The notes under the pieces: generated by a model
Databases searched by the model: none
What the model saw: only the letters and a program-made list of their open reading frames with translations
Told to the model about the DNA's origin: nothing
Made by a program: the position numbers and the translations under genes
Assembly: GCA_964393465.1 (NCBI GenBank)
Contig: CAYMTT010000006.1
Coordinates: 1-37,791 of the forward strand
Length of the DNA: 37,791 nucleotides
Reading direction: 5' to 3'
From: CAYMTT01 sp964393465
GTDB taxonomy: Bacteria > Patescibacteriota > Minisyncoccia > Minisyncoccales > MHMH01
Shown here: piece after piece, positions 13,789 through 21,046 of the stretch
Layout: each line of letters starts with the position of its first letter
Position numbering within the stretch: the first letter of the stretch is position 1

Positions 13789-14178
13789 TCAAAACAGATT
13801 GAATAAAAACTCTCTCAAGGAATCCAGCCAGCCCCGCCCCTTTTCCAAGGGGCCTTGCGAGTTTTCGGGAGGAATGACGGTAACGGCTTCCTCGCCCGGC
13901 TTTTGAAGATTGAAATTCTCTCTGGCTTCCTCTTCCAAATACTCATCGTCCCTGGCGCTGCTGACCTGCGCCCGCAACTGCTGCCTTTTTTCTTGAAGCT
14001 CCTGAAGCTGGGCCCGGAGCTCCACCACTCTCTCTTCCATTTGATTTCTCTTTTGGTTTATCTTTATGTTGGAAACGATCAAAATGCCGGCGATTCCAAA
14101 AACCGCAACCCCCATAATAAGGGTCAAAAACGCGGATTCCTTGGCTTCCCTTTTATTTTTCCTGCGTTTTGTTATCAT
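13789..14178 (-). CDS. septum formation initiator (FtsL/DivIC-like) protein
   Basis: A 129-residue bitopic protein: basic cytoplasmic start (MITKRRKNKREAK), one membrane helix (about 16-37), a coiled coil (about 42-75: QMEERVVELRAQLQELQEKRQQL) and the DivIC/FtsL end motif EYLEEEARENFNLQKPGEEAVTVIP. Such proteins join FtsQ/DivIB in the divisome (FtsQ is encoded at 26205-26972). The ATG at 14178 is only 8 nt from the divergent ATG of a 31-residue protein. tRNA-Gly follows after 4 nt, so the tRNA is probably cut from this mRNA. Confidence 0.88.
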   Translation of the reverse strand: MITKRRKNKREAKESAFLTLIMGVAVFGIAGILIVSNIKINQKRNQMEERVVELRAQLQELQEKRQQLRAQVSSARDDEYLEEEARENFNLQKPGEEAVTVIPPENSQGPLEKGRGWLDSLREFLFNLF

Positions 14179-14186
14179 GAAAGCGT

Positions 14187-14282
14187 ATGAAAAGAAAAAC
14201 CGTTTTTAAAATAGTTTGGGTCACCTTGATCCTGCTAGTGATAATAAGCATGCTCTCTTTCATGGTCGCACCGCTATTCTAG
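14187..14282 (+). CDS. 31-residue single-pass membrane protein
   Basis: ATG at 14187 to TAG at 14280-14282. The peptide has a basic start (MKRKTVFK), one hydrophobic helix (about 9-25) and ends SFMVAPLF. Composition and positive-inside design look like a genuine microprotein. A TATCAT box (14173-14178) ends 8 nt before the ATG, the same spacing as the other leaderless genes, although it lies within the start of the divergent DivIC-like gene. The function is unknown; a neighbouring role in division or the membrane is only a guess. Confidence 0.5.
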   Translation: MKRKTVFKIVWVTLILLVIISMLSFMVAPLF

Positions 14283-14289
14283 CACGTTT

Positions 14290-16089
14290 TCAGTCGCTTT
14301 TGAAGATCTCCAGGAATATCCGGGGAGGAATTTGAATCCTCCCTTTTTCTTTGAGTTCCTTTTTCCTTTTTTTCTGCTTGTCCAAAAGCTTCTTTTTCCG
14401 GGTATAATCTCCGCCGTAAAGGGGCGCGGTGACGTCCTTCCTTTTGGCCCTTATCGTTTCGCGGGCGATGACCTTCCCTCCCACGGCAGCCTGCAGGGGC
14501 AGGGAAAACACCTGAGGAGGGAGTTTTTCTTTCAGCTTTTCCACCAGCTTCCTGCCTTCTTTTTGAGCTTCTTTTTCCGGGACTATGCGGGAGAAAGCTT
14601 CCTCTTTCTTGCCCAGAATGAGTATGTCCAGCTTGACCAGAGAGACTTCCCGCCATTCCAGGATTTCGTAGTCCATGGAAGCGAAGCCCTTGGAAACCCC
14701 CTTTAGCTGGTCGTAAAGGCTCTTGGTAACGATCTCCCGCAGAGGCACCTCCCAGACCAGCTGTATTTTTTCAGATCCCATATAGTCCGTTGACACTTGC
14801 TTTGATTCCAGGGCGTCCAAAAGCTCCAAAACCGGGCCCATGTAGGACAAGGGGGTGAGGATCTGCAGCTTTACCCAAAGCTCTTTACAGGAAGCAATCA
14901 AAGACTGCGAAGGCCAGTCCGCCGAAGTATAAATGAGGTTTTCCTTCTCTCCCATAAAAATCTTGTAAAGGACGGAAGGAGTGGACATGACCAGGCTCAA
15001 ATTGAACTCTCTTTTCAACCTTTCTGCTATTATCTCTGCGTGCAAAAGCCCCAAAAAACCGCACTGAAAGCCTCTTCCCAGGCCTTCCTTGAACTCGGGC
15101 TTGAAATAAAGGGAGGCGTCCGTAAGCTTGAGCTTCTCCAACCCCGTTTTCAAATCTTCGAAATCGTCCGCGTTTTCGGGATAAACGCTCAGGAAAACCT
15201 TAGGCTGGGGCTCTTTGTATCCGGAAAGGGCCAATTTTTCCTTTTCCGGCTTTGAATCTTTGGAAATGACTGTTTCTCCCACCCTTATTCTTTCTGAATC
15301 TTTGATTCCGGTGGCGATATATCCGATATCCCCGGAAGACAAGCTTTCGACGGGAAGCAAAGAAGGCACGAACACCCCGGTCTCTTTGGCCTCAAACTCC
15401 AGATCCTTTTGGACCAAATAGAGCTTCTGGCCCTTTTTTACGTTTCCCTTGAGCACTCTCAGGAAGGCCAGGACGCCTTTGAAAGAATCGTATTTGGAAT
15501 CGAAAATCAGGGCCTGCAAAGGGGCGTCTTTTTCAAAGTCGGGAGGAGGAATTCTTTTTACCACGGATTCCAGGACCGAAGAAACGTTTGTCCCTTCTTT
15601 TGCGGATATTTTTATTATCTCTGAAGGCTCCAGATTCAATAAGTCTGATATTTCTTTTTCCGTTTCTTTTGTCTTTGCCTGGGGCAGGTCTATCTTGTTG
15701 ATAACCGGGATTATAACCAGGCCCTGCTGCTGGGCCAGCTCCAGATTGCCTATGGTCTGCGCCTGAATCCCCTTGCTGGCGTCAACCAGCAAAAGGGCGC
15801 CCTCCACCGCTTTTAAAGACCTGGAAACTTCGTAGGTAAAGTCGACGTGCCCGGGAGTGTCAATCAAATTGAAAAGGTATTCCGAACCCGAAGAATTCCT
15901 GTAAAACATGCGGACGGGCTGCATCTTTATGGTTATTCCCCTTTCTCTTTCCAAATCCATCATGTCCAGGTACTGGGCCCGCATTTTCTTGGCTTCCACA
16001 GTTTTTGTCAGTTCCAAAAAGCGGTCCGCCAGCGTGGACTTGCCGTGGTCAATATGGCTTATTATCACGAAATTGCGGACATTTTCCAT
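14290..16089 (-). CDS. lepA: elongation factor 4 (LepA), ribosomal back-translocase GTPase
   Basis: A 599-residue protein, the usual LepA length. GTPase motifs: SHIDHGKST (G1, about 10-18), ERGITIK (G2 region), DTPGHVDF (G3) and NKIDLP (G4). The C-terminal half carries the LepA-specific region (KLREIVTKSLYDQLKG-like, MDYEILEWREVSLVKLDILI) and ends in the LepA CTD (GGKVIARETIRAKRKDVTAPLYGGDYTRKKKLLDKQK). It binds stalled or mistranslocated ribosomes and aids translation or biogenesis under stress. The gene starts 3 nt after the murJ stop, so it is the second gene of a murJ-lepA unit. No clear terminator follows before the convergent small ORF. Confidence 0.97.
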   Translation of the reverse strand: MENVRNFVIISHIDHGKSTLADRFLELTKTVEAKKMRAQYLDMMDLERERGITIKMQPVRMFYRNSSGSEYLFNLIDTPGHVDFTYEVSRSLKAVEGALLLVDASKGIQAQTIGNLELAQQQGLVIIPVINKIDLPQAKTKETEKEISDLLNLEPSEIIKISAKEGTNVSSVLESVVKRIPPPDFEKDAPLQALIFDSKYDSFKGVLAFLRVLKGNVKKGQKLYLVQKDLEFEAKETGVFVPSLLPVESLSSGDIGYIATGIKDSERIRVGETVISKDSKPEKEKLALSGYKEPQPKVFLSVYPENADDFEDLKTGLEKLKLTDASLYFKPEFKEGLGRGFQCGFLGLLHAEIIAERLKREFNLSLVMSTPSVLYKIFMGEKENLIYTSADWPSQSLIASCKELWVKLQILTPLSYMGPVLELLDALESKQVSTDYMGSEKIQLVWEVPLREIVTKSLYDQLKGVSKGFASMDYEILEWREVSLVKLDILILGKKEEAFSRIVPEKEAQKEGRKLVEKLKEKLPPQVFSLPLQAAVGGKVIARETIRAKRKDVTAPLYGGDYTRKKKLLDKQKKRKKELKEKGRIQIPPRIFLEIFKSD

Positions 16090-16092
16090 AGG

Positions 16093-17724
16093 TCAGTTGC
16101 GCTTAAAAAGAGAACGGCAAATAATATCCATTTCAGAGGACTTCAAAAACCTGGCCGAAAGGCAGAAAACCAAAATCCCCATCAAAAAGGAAAGGGCCGC
16201 CTGCAAGAAAACCCCCAAAAAAGTGTCGGTGCACAGGTAAGGGGCCGTGGCCCGCAGGACCAGGTAAGCTGAAGCTGCAGAGGGGATCAAAGCCAGCAAA
16301 ACCTTCCTGCAGGAATGCCAGATTTCAACCAATTTTTCCCCGCCTATTTCTTTTCTCAGAAAATACAGAAGAAGAAAAAACTGGAATACGATGGAAACAG
16401 AAACAGCCAGAGGGAGCCCCACCACGGCAAAGTTATCTATCCCCTGCAATTTCAAGAAAGAGGAAAAAAACCTGTAAAAAGAGTTTTCAAAAGAAAGGAG
16501 CCGGACGAAAAGAAAACTTAAAGAAACGTTCAAGGCCACGGAAGCCAAGCTTATCAGGACCGGGGTCTTGGTGTTCTGGAAAGAATAGAAGGTTCTGGCC
16601 AGGAAAGGCACCAGGGCGGCGGCGAATATCCCGAAGCAGAAAACCCCCAGAGAGGCTGCGGTCAGCCTGGTATCGGTCCAGCCGAACTGCCCGGTTCCCA
16701 GAACCAGCCTGACCAAATGGGCCCTCAGCAGAAAAATCAAAACGCTCAGGGGAGCCACCAAAAAGAAAATCTGCTTAAAGGCAGAGGTGAAATCCTGCCT
16801 GAACCTGTCTTTGGTTCCGTTGGCCCAGGCCCGGGAGAGAGCCGGAAAGGAAGCTACGGCAAAAGAAGTTCCCACCAAGCCTATCGGAATGTACTGCAAG
16901 TTGTTGGCAAAGTTGAACACAGCCACGGATCCTGCAGCCAAAGTGGAGGCAATGGCGGTAATGACGATCAGATTCAAGTGGTACCCTGCCGTCCCCAGGA
17001 CTCTGGGACCCATGAGCCTGAATATTTTTCTGAGTCCGGGAGAAAAAAAGTCAAAGGAAGGAAAGTATTTAAAGCCGGCTTTTTTGGCTGCCGGCAGCTG
17101 TATAAGCCAGTGAGAGAAAGCTCCGATTACCACGCCGAAAGCCAGGCCTTTAAGCCCGAACAGGGGCTCCAGGAATATTATTCCCAGTATTATCCCGATA
17201 TTGTACATTACAGGCGCCAGAGAATAGGCCAAAAACCTGTCAAAATAGTGCAATATTCCGGAAAACACGGAAGAAATGCCGAAAAAAATCGGGCTCAAAA
17301 ACATTATCCTGGTCAGAACGACAGCCAAATCCATCTGCTCTTTGGAAAATCCGGGCACTACCAAGCGCAGCAAAAAAGGAGTGAAAAGGGCCATAACTCC
17401 GCAAAACAGAATCAGCAAAAGCAGAAAGCAATTCAAAACGTTGCTCGCCAGCTTCCAGCCTTCTTTTTGGTCTTTGTTGAAATAATCGGAAAATACAGGC
17501 AGAAAAACGGCCGAAATTCCTCCCATAACTAAAATGCAGTAGATAAAATCGGGAATTCTGAAGGCCGCAAAATAAATATCCAGTTCGGGGCCTGCGCCGA
17601 ATCTCCCGGCTAGCAGCCTGTCTCTCAAGAGGCCCAAAAGCCTGCTCAATAAAAAAGAAAAGCCCACCAGGGAGGCGGCAAAGGTGACCGTTTTTGCCCG
17701 GGAATGAAAAATCCTGCTTATCAT
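16093..17724 (-). CDS. murJ: lipid II flippase MurJ (MviN family)
   Basis: A 543-residue polytopic protein with about 14 membrane segments. MurJ/MOP-family features: SFLLSRLLGLLRDRLLAGRFGAGPELDIYFAAFRIPDFIYCIL near the start, including the conserved Arg and Asp of the lipid II cavity, GLVGTSFAVASFPALSR in the middle, and PFLARTFYSFQNTKTPVLISL later. It flips lipid-linked peptidoglycan precursor outward, complementing MurF, FemX and PBP2 elsewhere in the window. A TATAAA box lies 11 nt before the ATG. lepA follows after 3 nt. Confidence 0.95.
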   Translation of the reverse strand: MISRIFHSRAKTVTFAASLVGFSFLLSRLLGLLRDRLLAGRFGAGPELDIYFAAFRIPDFIYCILVMGGISAVFLPVFSDYFNKDQKEGWKLASNVLNCFLLLLILFCGVMALFTPFLLRLVVPGFSKEQMDLAVVLTRIMFLSPIFFGISSVFSGILHYFDRFLAYSLAPVMYNIGIILGIIFLEPLFGLKGLAFGVVIGAFSHWLIQLPAAKKAGFKYFPSFDFFSPGLRKIFRLMGPRVLGTAGYHLNLIVITAIASTLAAGSVAVFNFANNLQYIPIGLVGTSFAVASFPALSRAWANGTKDRFRQDFTSAFKQIFFLVAPLSVLIFLLRAHLVRLVLGTGQFGWTDTRLTAASLGVFCFGIFAAALVPFLARTFYSFQNTKTPVLISLASVALNVSLSFLFVRLLSFENSFYRFFSSFLKLQGIDNFAVVGLPLAVSVSIVFQFFLLLYFLRKEIGGEKLVEIWHSCRKVLLALIPSAASAYLVLRATAPYLCTDTFLGVFLQAALSFLMGILVFCLSARFLKSSEMDIICRSLFKRN

Positions 17725-17753
17725 AGTGATTCCATTTTATACCAATCGGGAGG

Positions 17754-17782
17754 AAAATAAAAGACCGCCTTAGCGGTCTTTT
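17754..17782 (-). terminator. purA terminator overlapping its stop codon
   Basis: Perfect 10-bp stem AAAAGACCGC/GCGGTCTTTT (17782-17773 with 17768-17759), 4-nt loop, then T-rich TTTTATTTTCC on the minus strand. The stem contains the last sense codons of purA and the loop its TAA. Confidence 0.85.
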
Positions 17783-19050
17783 GTAGCTATTTTATCTCTT
17801 TCTGCTCCGAAAGAAACCAGTTTTATAGGCACTCCGACTTCCTCTTCGACGACGGAAATGTAGTTCAAAGCCTCCTTGGGAAAATCGTACATGCCCCGGC
17901 ATTTCTTGGGGAACTTCTTCCAGCCGGGAAGATCGATATAGCAAGGCTGCATTTCCCGCAGATCTTCAAGGTCGATTCTGTCTGAAACCAGCTCTCCCTG
18001 AGGAGTCCTGTAGGCAAAGCAAACCTTTACCCTGTCGAGCCCCGCCAAGCTGTCTATCCTGGTAAGCGCCAGCTGTGTGAAGCCGTTCATCCTGGCGGCG
18101 TACTTCAAAAGAACGAGGTCCATCCAGCCGATCCTCCGAGGTCGCCCGGTGGTGGCTCCGTACTCGCTGGCTCTTTGCCTGAGCCAAGAAGCCAGGTCGG
18201 GGGGCATTTCCGTCGGAAGGGACTGCTTGTCCGAACCGACGCGGGTGACATAGGCCTTGGCCACTCCCAGCACTTGGTCGATGCGGTTGGGGGTAATTCC
18301 GCTCCCCTGGCAGGCTCCGGCCGCGGTACAAGGAGAAGAAGTCACGTCGGGGTAAGTCCCAAAATCGACATCCAACAAAGCGCCCTGGGCGCCTTCCAAT
18401 AGAATATTCCTTCCCTCTTGGGCCATATCCCGCAGAAGCGATTCGGTATCTGCGATATAAGGAGAAAGGCAGTCCCCGTAAATGTCGAAGTTTTCGGGCA
18501 AACCCTTATGGTAATCAAGGTCTGCAAAGAACATTTTTATCTGCTCTTTAACCCTGAGCCCGGAATTTTCCAGTTTTTGCCGGATTTTGCCTTCCCTGAG
18601 AAAATCTCCCATCCTGAAACCGTACCTGTAGGCTTTGTCGGCAAAGACGGGCCCCATGCCCTTCTTTGTCGTTCCTATCTTGTGGTCCTGCCTGTCGCTC
18701 TCTTGAAGAGCATCCACAATGGGATGCCAAGGCATTATGATATGGGCCTTGCCACTGATTTTCAAATTGCCGCAGGAAACGCCTTTTCTTTCCAGCTCTT
18801 CCATCTCTTTGATTAAAATTTCAGGATCCACGGCCACTCCGTTTCCGATTACGCAAATCGTTTTCGGATAGAAAATTCCGGAAGGCACCAAGTGGAGCTT
18901 GAACTCCCCTTTCTTGTTCTTGACCGTGTGCCCGGCGTTGGGCCCGCCGTTGAACCTAACCACGGCGTCGGCTTCCTGTGAAAGATAATCGACTATTTTT
19001 CCTTTTCCTTCGTCTCCCCATTGGGCTCCGAGAACCGGCAATACCGGCAT
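17770..19050 (-). CDS. purA: adenylosuccinate synthetase
   Basis: A 426-residue enzyme joining IMP and aspartate with GTP to make adenylosuccinate, the first step from IMP to AMP. Motifs: GAQWGDEGKGKIVDYL (P-loop-like, with the catalytic Asp), GGPNAGHTV (catalytic His), IGTTKKGMGPVFADKAYR, and TTGRPRRIGWMDLVLLKYA. Full length. It is leadered: promoter at 19088-19116, about 31 nt of 5' UTR and a strong SD (AAAGGAGGTGG) just before the ATG. The gene is a single unit with a terminator folded over its stop. No other purine genes are present, so it probably serves salvage or interconversion. Confidence 0.97.
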   Translation of the reverse strand: MPVLPVLGAQWGDEGKGKIVDYLSQEADAVVRFNGGPNAGHTVKNKKGEFKLHLVPSGIFYPKTICVIGNGVAVDPEILIKEMEELERKGVSCGNLKISGKAHIIMPWHPIVDALQESDRQDHKIGTTKKGMGPVFADKAYRYGFRMGDFLREGKIRQKLENSGLRVKEQIKMFFADLDYHKGLPENFDIYGDCLSPYIADTESLLRDMAQEGRNILLEGAQGALLDVDFGTYPDVTSSPCTAAGACQGSGITPNRIDQVLGVAKAYVTRVGSDKQSLPTEMPPDLASWLRQRASEYGATTGRPRRIGWMDLVLLKYAARMNGFTQLALTRIDSLAGLDRVKVCFAYRTPQGELVSDRIDLEDLREMQPCYIDLPGWKKFPKKCRGMYDFPKEALNYISVVEEEVGVPIKLVSFGAERDKIATKDR

Positions 19051-19087
19051 AAACCACCTCCTTTGGAGTTTTTAAAAAGCCGCTTTG

Positions 19088-19116
19088 ATTCTAATCCTAT
19101 AATACAAAAGGGTCAA
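19088..19116 (-). promoter_or_regulatory. purA promoter (TTGACC-N17-TAGAAT)
   Basis: Minus strand TTGACC (19116-19111), 17 bp, TAGAAT (19093-19088); start expected near 19081. Confidence 0.7.
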
Positions 19117-19120
19117 GCAA

Positions 19121-19147
19121 ACAAAAACACCCCGGAAAACCGGGATG
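19121..19147 (-). terminator. terminator of RNase P RNA
   Basis: Minus strand CATCCCGG-TTTT-CCGGGGTG hairpin followed by TTTTTGTTTG, about 9 nt beyond the P1 helix of rnpB. Confidence 0.85.
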
Positions 19148-19155
19148 CTTTTGAA

Positions 19156-19577
19156 GCCCAAGCGGACAATACTCCGAATTTTGTCTTCAGGAAGCATTGC
19201 TGCTTTCCTGGAGGCAATCATCTATCTAGCTTCCCGATTGCTCGGGAAGTCTCGCGAGCCACTTTTTCACGGAAGATCCAAGATGAACCTCGAAGCTTCC
19301 GGCTTGCTCTTGCTCCCGGGTAAGAATTTGGCCGTTTCACCCCGGCGTTCTCTTACCCCTTTATATGCCGGGATAAACCTGCTGAACTTATCCGAGTTTC
19401 TCAGGGGTACAGGTTTCCGCTGCCCTTGCGGGCCGCGGCGTCACTGCTCGCATCTCTGGCGTCGCCGCCGACGGGCGTTACCCGCTACCTTTTTAACTCC
19501 GCAAAACGGAGTGGGAGTTCGGAAGTTCCTCTGCTCCGACATAAAGTCAGAACAGCGACTGCCTTGTCCGCTTGGGC
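19156..19577 (-). ncRNA. rnpB: RNase P RNA
   Basis: The ends pair in a perfect 14-bp P1 (GCCCAAGCGGACAA with TTGTCCGCTTGGGC). Conserved bacterial RNase P blocks appear in order: GGCAGTCGC, GAGGAACTTCCGAACTCC (the P4 5' strand, usually GAGGAAAGTCCGG), GCGGGTAACGCCCG, a GAGATGCGAGCAGTGACGCCG block, CCCGGGAGCAAGAGCAAG, TAGATAGATGATTGCC and GACAAAATTCGGAG (P4 3' strand, usually GACAGAACCCGG). It is the ribozyme that trims tRNA 5' ends. The promoter at 19584-19612 predicts a start exactly at the first P1 base. About 422 nt. Confidence 0.93.
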
Positions 19578-19583
19578 ACTTTT

Positions 19584-19612
19584 ATTATATCCGAAATAAA
19601 CGATATTGTCAA
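19584..19612 (-). promoter_or_regulatory. rnpB promoter (TTGACA-N17-TATAAT, full consensus)
   Basis: Minus strand TTGACA (19612-19607), 17 bp, TATAAT (19589-19584). A start 7 nt past the box is 19577, the first base of P1, which calibrates the spacing used for the other promoters in this window. Confidence 0.92.
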
Positions 19613-19618
19613 GAATAT

Positions 19619-19653
19619 AAAAAAGCCCCGAATGGAATGATTTCCATCGGGGC
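19619..19653 (-). terminator. terminator after the 110-residue membrane protein gene
   Basis: Long stem GCCCCGATGGAA/TTCCATTCGGGGC (minus strand, one bulge) with a 4-nt loop, followed by TTTTTTAT. It abuts the rnpB -35 box. Confidence 0.85.
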
Positions 19654-19677
19654 CTGCGGTGAAAGATGGAAGATAAT

Positions 19678-20010
19678 CTACATGAACATCTGCACGATCC
19701 AGCCTGCCAGAAGAGCAGCGGCCGGTTTCAGCAATATCGCCATGCCAGCCCGCATGATCTCCGTATCCATGGTAGTTTCTTCGCGGTCTTTCCTGTGCTG
19801 ATCGGGCCAGTAAACCAGGTAGATCACCACTATGGAGATGCCGATTGCCGGAACGAGACCGAGAGCCGGAGCGCCGAAGGTCGGCACTATGAACCATCCC
19901 CAGAGCACGCTCAAGACGTATCCCTGAAAGATTATGCCGGCGACGATCAACGCCACTACGGCAATAAGAGTCCCCAAAGCAGAGAATACCTTGTTTTTGA
20001 AAAAACCCAT
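19678..20010 (-). CDS. small membrane protein of unknown function (110 residues)
   Basis: Three hydrophobic segments (about 8-30, 33-66 with WGWFIVPTFGAPALGLVPAIG, and 88-108) separated by a charged loop (DQHRKDREETTMD). The Pro/Gly-rich middle resembles small membrane proteins seen in phages and CPR genomes, but I recognise no family. A strong SD (GAAGGAGG) precedes the ATG, a TTGACT-N17-TAGAAT promoter lies upstream and a terminator downstream, so it is an independent gene. Confidence 0.75.
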   Translation of the reverse strand: MGFFKNKVFSALGTLIAVVALIVAGIIFQGYVLSVLWGWFIVPTFGAPALGLVPAIGISIVVIYLVYWPDQHRKDREETTMDTEIMRAGMAILLKPAAALLAGWIVQMFM

Positions 20011-20070
20011 CTTTCTTTAACCTCCTTCAATGTGCTTTCGCCGAGTTTTTATATTTCCAGCGAATATCTT

Positions 20071-20099
20071 ATTCTAACACATTACGTTGAAAAAGTCAA
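20071..20099 (-). promoter_or_regulatory. promoter of the 110-residue membrane protein (TTGACT-N17-TAGAAT)
   Basis: Minus strand TTGACT (20099-20094), 17 bp, TAGAAT (20076-20071). It begins just after the left copy of the 55-bp repeat. Confidence 0.75.
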
Positions 20100-20105
20100 G
20101 AAGGC

Positions 20106-20160
20106 TAAGAATAAAAAGCGGCGCTTGCCGCTCTTTTGAGCTTCTTTAAAAATAGTGCCC
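20106..20160 (-). repeat. 55-bp direct repeat, distal copy (contains terminator)
   Basis: Identical at 54 of 55 positions to 20890-20944. It contains an AGCGGC-gctt-GCCGCT hairpin followed on the minus strand by TTTTTATTC (a terminator) and ends with TGCCC, the last bases of the tRNA-Lys 3' end in the other copy. No tRNA follows this copy. Confidence 0.9.
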
Positions 20161-20261
20161 TATATTGAAAATAGTTCGAACGTTTTTCGTCCAGAAAATA
20201 AAACAGCTTCGCCGCATTCTTTGACAATTTCAATTTTTAAGCGACAAATTCCGTAAATAAA

Positions 20262-20295
20262 AAAGTCCAAAGAGTTTTGGGGCCCTAAGGACTTT
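20262..20295 (-). terminator. terminator of the Cys-rich small protein unit
   Basis: AAAGTCC/GGACTTT outer stem with a partly paired interior, followed on the minus strand by TTTTTTATTT. Confidence 0.6.
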
Positions 20296-20315
20296 ATTTA
20301 TTCTTTTGAACCTTA

Positions 20316-20378
20316 TCCCACCGGAAGATATTTGGTGAGATTCGTAGCGGGGATGCTACGATGTCCGGGATTTCGGAC
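20316..20378 (-). promoter_or_regulatory. three tandem hairpins in the 3' region of the Cys-rich gene
   Basis: Directly after the stop at 20380, the minus strand has GTCCG-AAATCC-CGGAC (20378-20363), then TCGTAGC-ATCCCC-GCTACGA (20361-20342, perfect 7 bp), then CACC-N11-GGTG (20337-20319). They lie before the terminator at 20262-20295. They could stabilise the mRNA or form a small RNA; no known family is recognised. Confidence 0.5.
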
Positions 20379-20379
20379 T

Positions 20380-20682
20380 TTAGAAATCGGATACTGCGTC
20401 CACTTCCTCTCTCGTTTTAGCATTCAGAATGCGGTGGTTGAGCTCCGCGATGCGCCGATGCATCCTCTCGAAGTCATCAAATGACTTCGGTTCGTACATC
20501 ATAGGCATCATCATCGTAAGCATCATCTTAACTGTCTTGCTACAGCCAAGTTCCGAGGGGCAGCCGACGCAGTCGGAATGTTCCATCTTCCAGAGGACGC
20601 ACTCCTTCGTATCGATGGCGACTCTATCTCCGTGTTGCTCGACCAGCTTCTGGATGTTCTCGCTTATATCATTTTCAAACAT
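20380..20682 (-). CDS. small Cys-rich protein of unknown function (100 residues)
   Basis: A 100-residue protein without signal peptide. Cysteines at 28, 38, 41 and 47 (KECVLWK, DCVGCPSELGC) form a C-x9-C-x2-C-x5-C set that could bind a metal or Fe-S cluster. It is followed by a Met-rich stretch (KMMLTMMMPMM) and a helical tail. I do not recognise the family. A full-consensus promoter (20714-20742) gives a leader of about 24 nt; an AGAGG lies about 9 nt before the ATG. It sits between two copies of a 55-bp repeat next to tRNA-Lys, so it may have been inserted. Confidence 0.65.
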   Translation of the reverse strand: MFENDISENIQKLVEQHGDRVAIDTKECVLWKMEHSDCVGCPSELGCSKTVKMMLTMMMPMMYEPKSFDDFERMHRRIAELNHRILNAKTREEVDAVSDF

Positions 20683-20683
20683 A

Positions 20684-20767
20684 TCATATACCTCTCATAT
20701 TCTGCTTGTCTATATTATAGAATATGTTACCAAATTTGTCAATGGTAAACAAAATAGGGCTTTCCAC
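20684..20767 (-). CDS. possible 27-residue ORF with strong SD upstream of the Cys-rich gene
   Basis: A GTG at 20767 is preceded at good spacing by AAAAGGAGG and opens a 27-codon frame ending 1 nt before the ATG at 20682. The consensus promoter of the next gene lies inside it, so it could be a leader peptide on a longer transcript or the remnant of a gene start. No similarity is recognised. Confidence 0.25.
   Translation of the reverse strand: MESPILFTIDKFGNIFYNIDKQNMRGI
20714..20742 (-). promoter_or_regulatory. promoter of the Cys-rich gene (TTGACA-N17-TATAAT, full consensus)
   Basis: Minus strand TTGACA (20742-20737), 17 bp, TATAAT (20719-20714); start expected near 20707. Confidence 0.85.
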
Positions 20768-20889
20768 TTCAAACCTCCTTTTCGCAAAACAACCCATCAC
20801 AACATAGATTCTTTCCGCGTTGACTTGTTTTACAATTCCACCATTAGGATTATAGCCACAGTAAAAAGTCAAGCTTGCCTAGAACCCGA

Positions 20890-20944
20890 TAAGAATAAAA
20901 AGCGGCGCTTGCCGCTCTTTTGAACTTCTTTAAAAATAGTGCCC
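20890..20944 (-). repeat. 55-bp direct repeat, tRNA-proximal copy (contains terminator)
   Basis: The copy next to tRNA-Lys, 54 of 55 bases identical to 20106-20160. Its hairpin (20901-20916) with TTTTTATTC is the tRNA-Lys terminator. The last five bases lie inside the tRNA acceptor 3' strand. Confidence 0.9.
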
Positions 20945-21012
20945 CGGGTGAGAGTCGAACTCACAACTTCCGGCTTAAAAGGCCGTTACTCTGCCGATTG
21001 AGTTACCGGGGC
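20940..21012 (-). tRNA. tRNA-Lys (anticodon TTT)
   Basis: Minus strand cloverleaf: acceptor GCCCCGG/CCGGGGC, D-arm ACTCAATCGGCAGAGT, anticodon loop CTTTTAA (anticodon TTT), T-loop TTCGACT, discriminator A. CCA is not encoded. It lies 34 nt after the dnaJ stop; a weak TTGTAG-N17-TAATAT promoter is possible in that gap. Confidence 0.95.
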
Positions 21013-21046
21013 GCGCTTTGAACATATTAACAAAATTCCAACCCGA

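Noticed and set aside
14290..14656. Alternative 125-codon frame within lepA
   Set aside because: Shadow frame of a full-length, motif-complete LepA.
20684..20872. 62-codon frame upstream of the Cys-rich gene
   Set aside because: Its TTG start is the TTGACT that follows the 55-bp repeat, and a consensus promoter lies within; only the shorter GTG frame with SD is kept as a low-confidence item.
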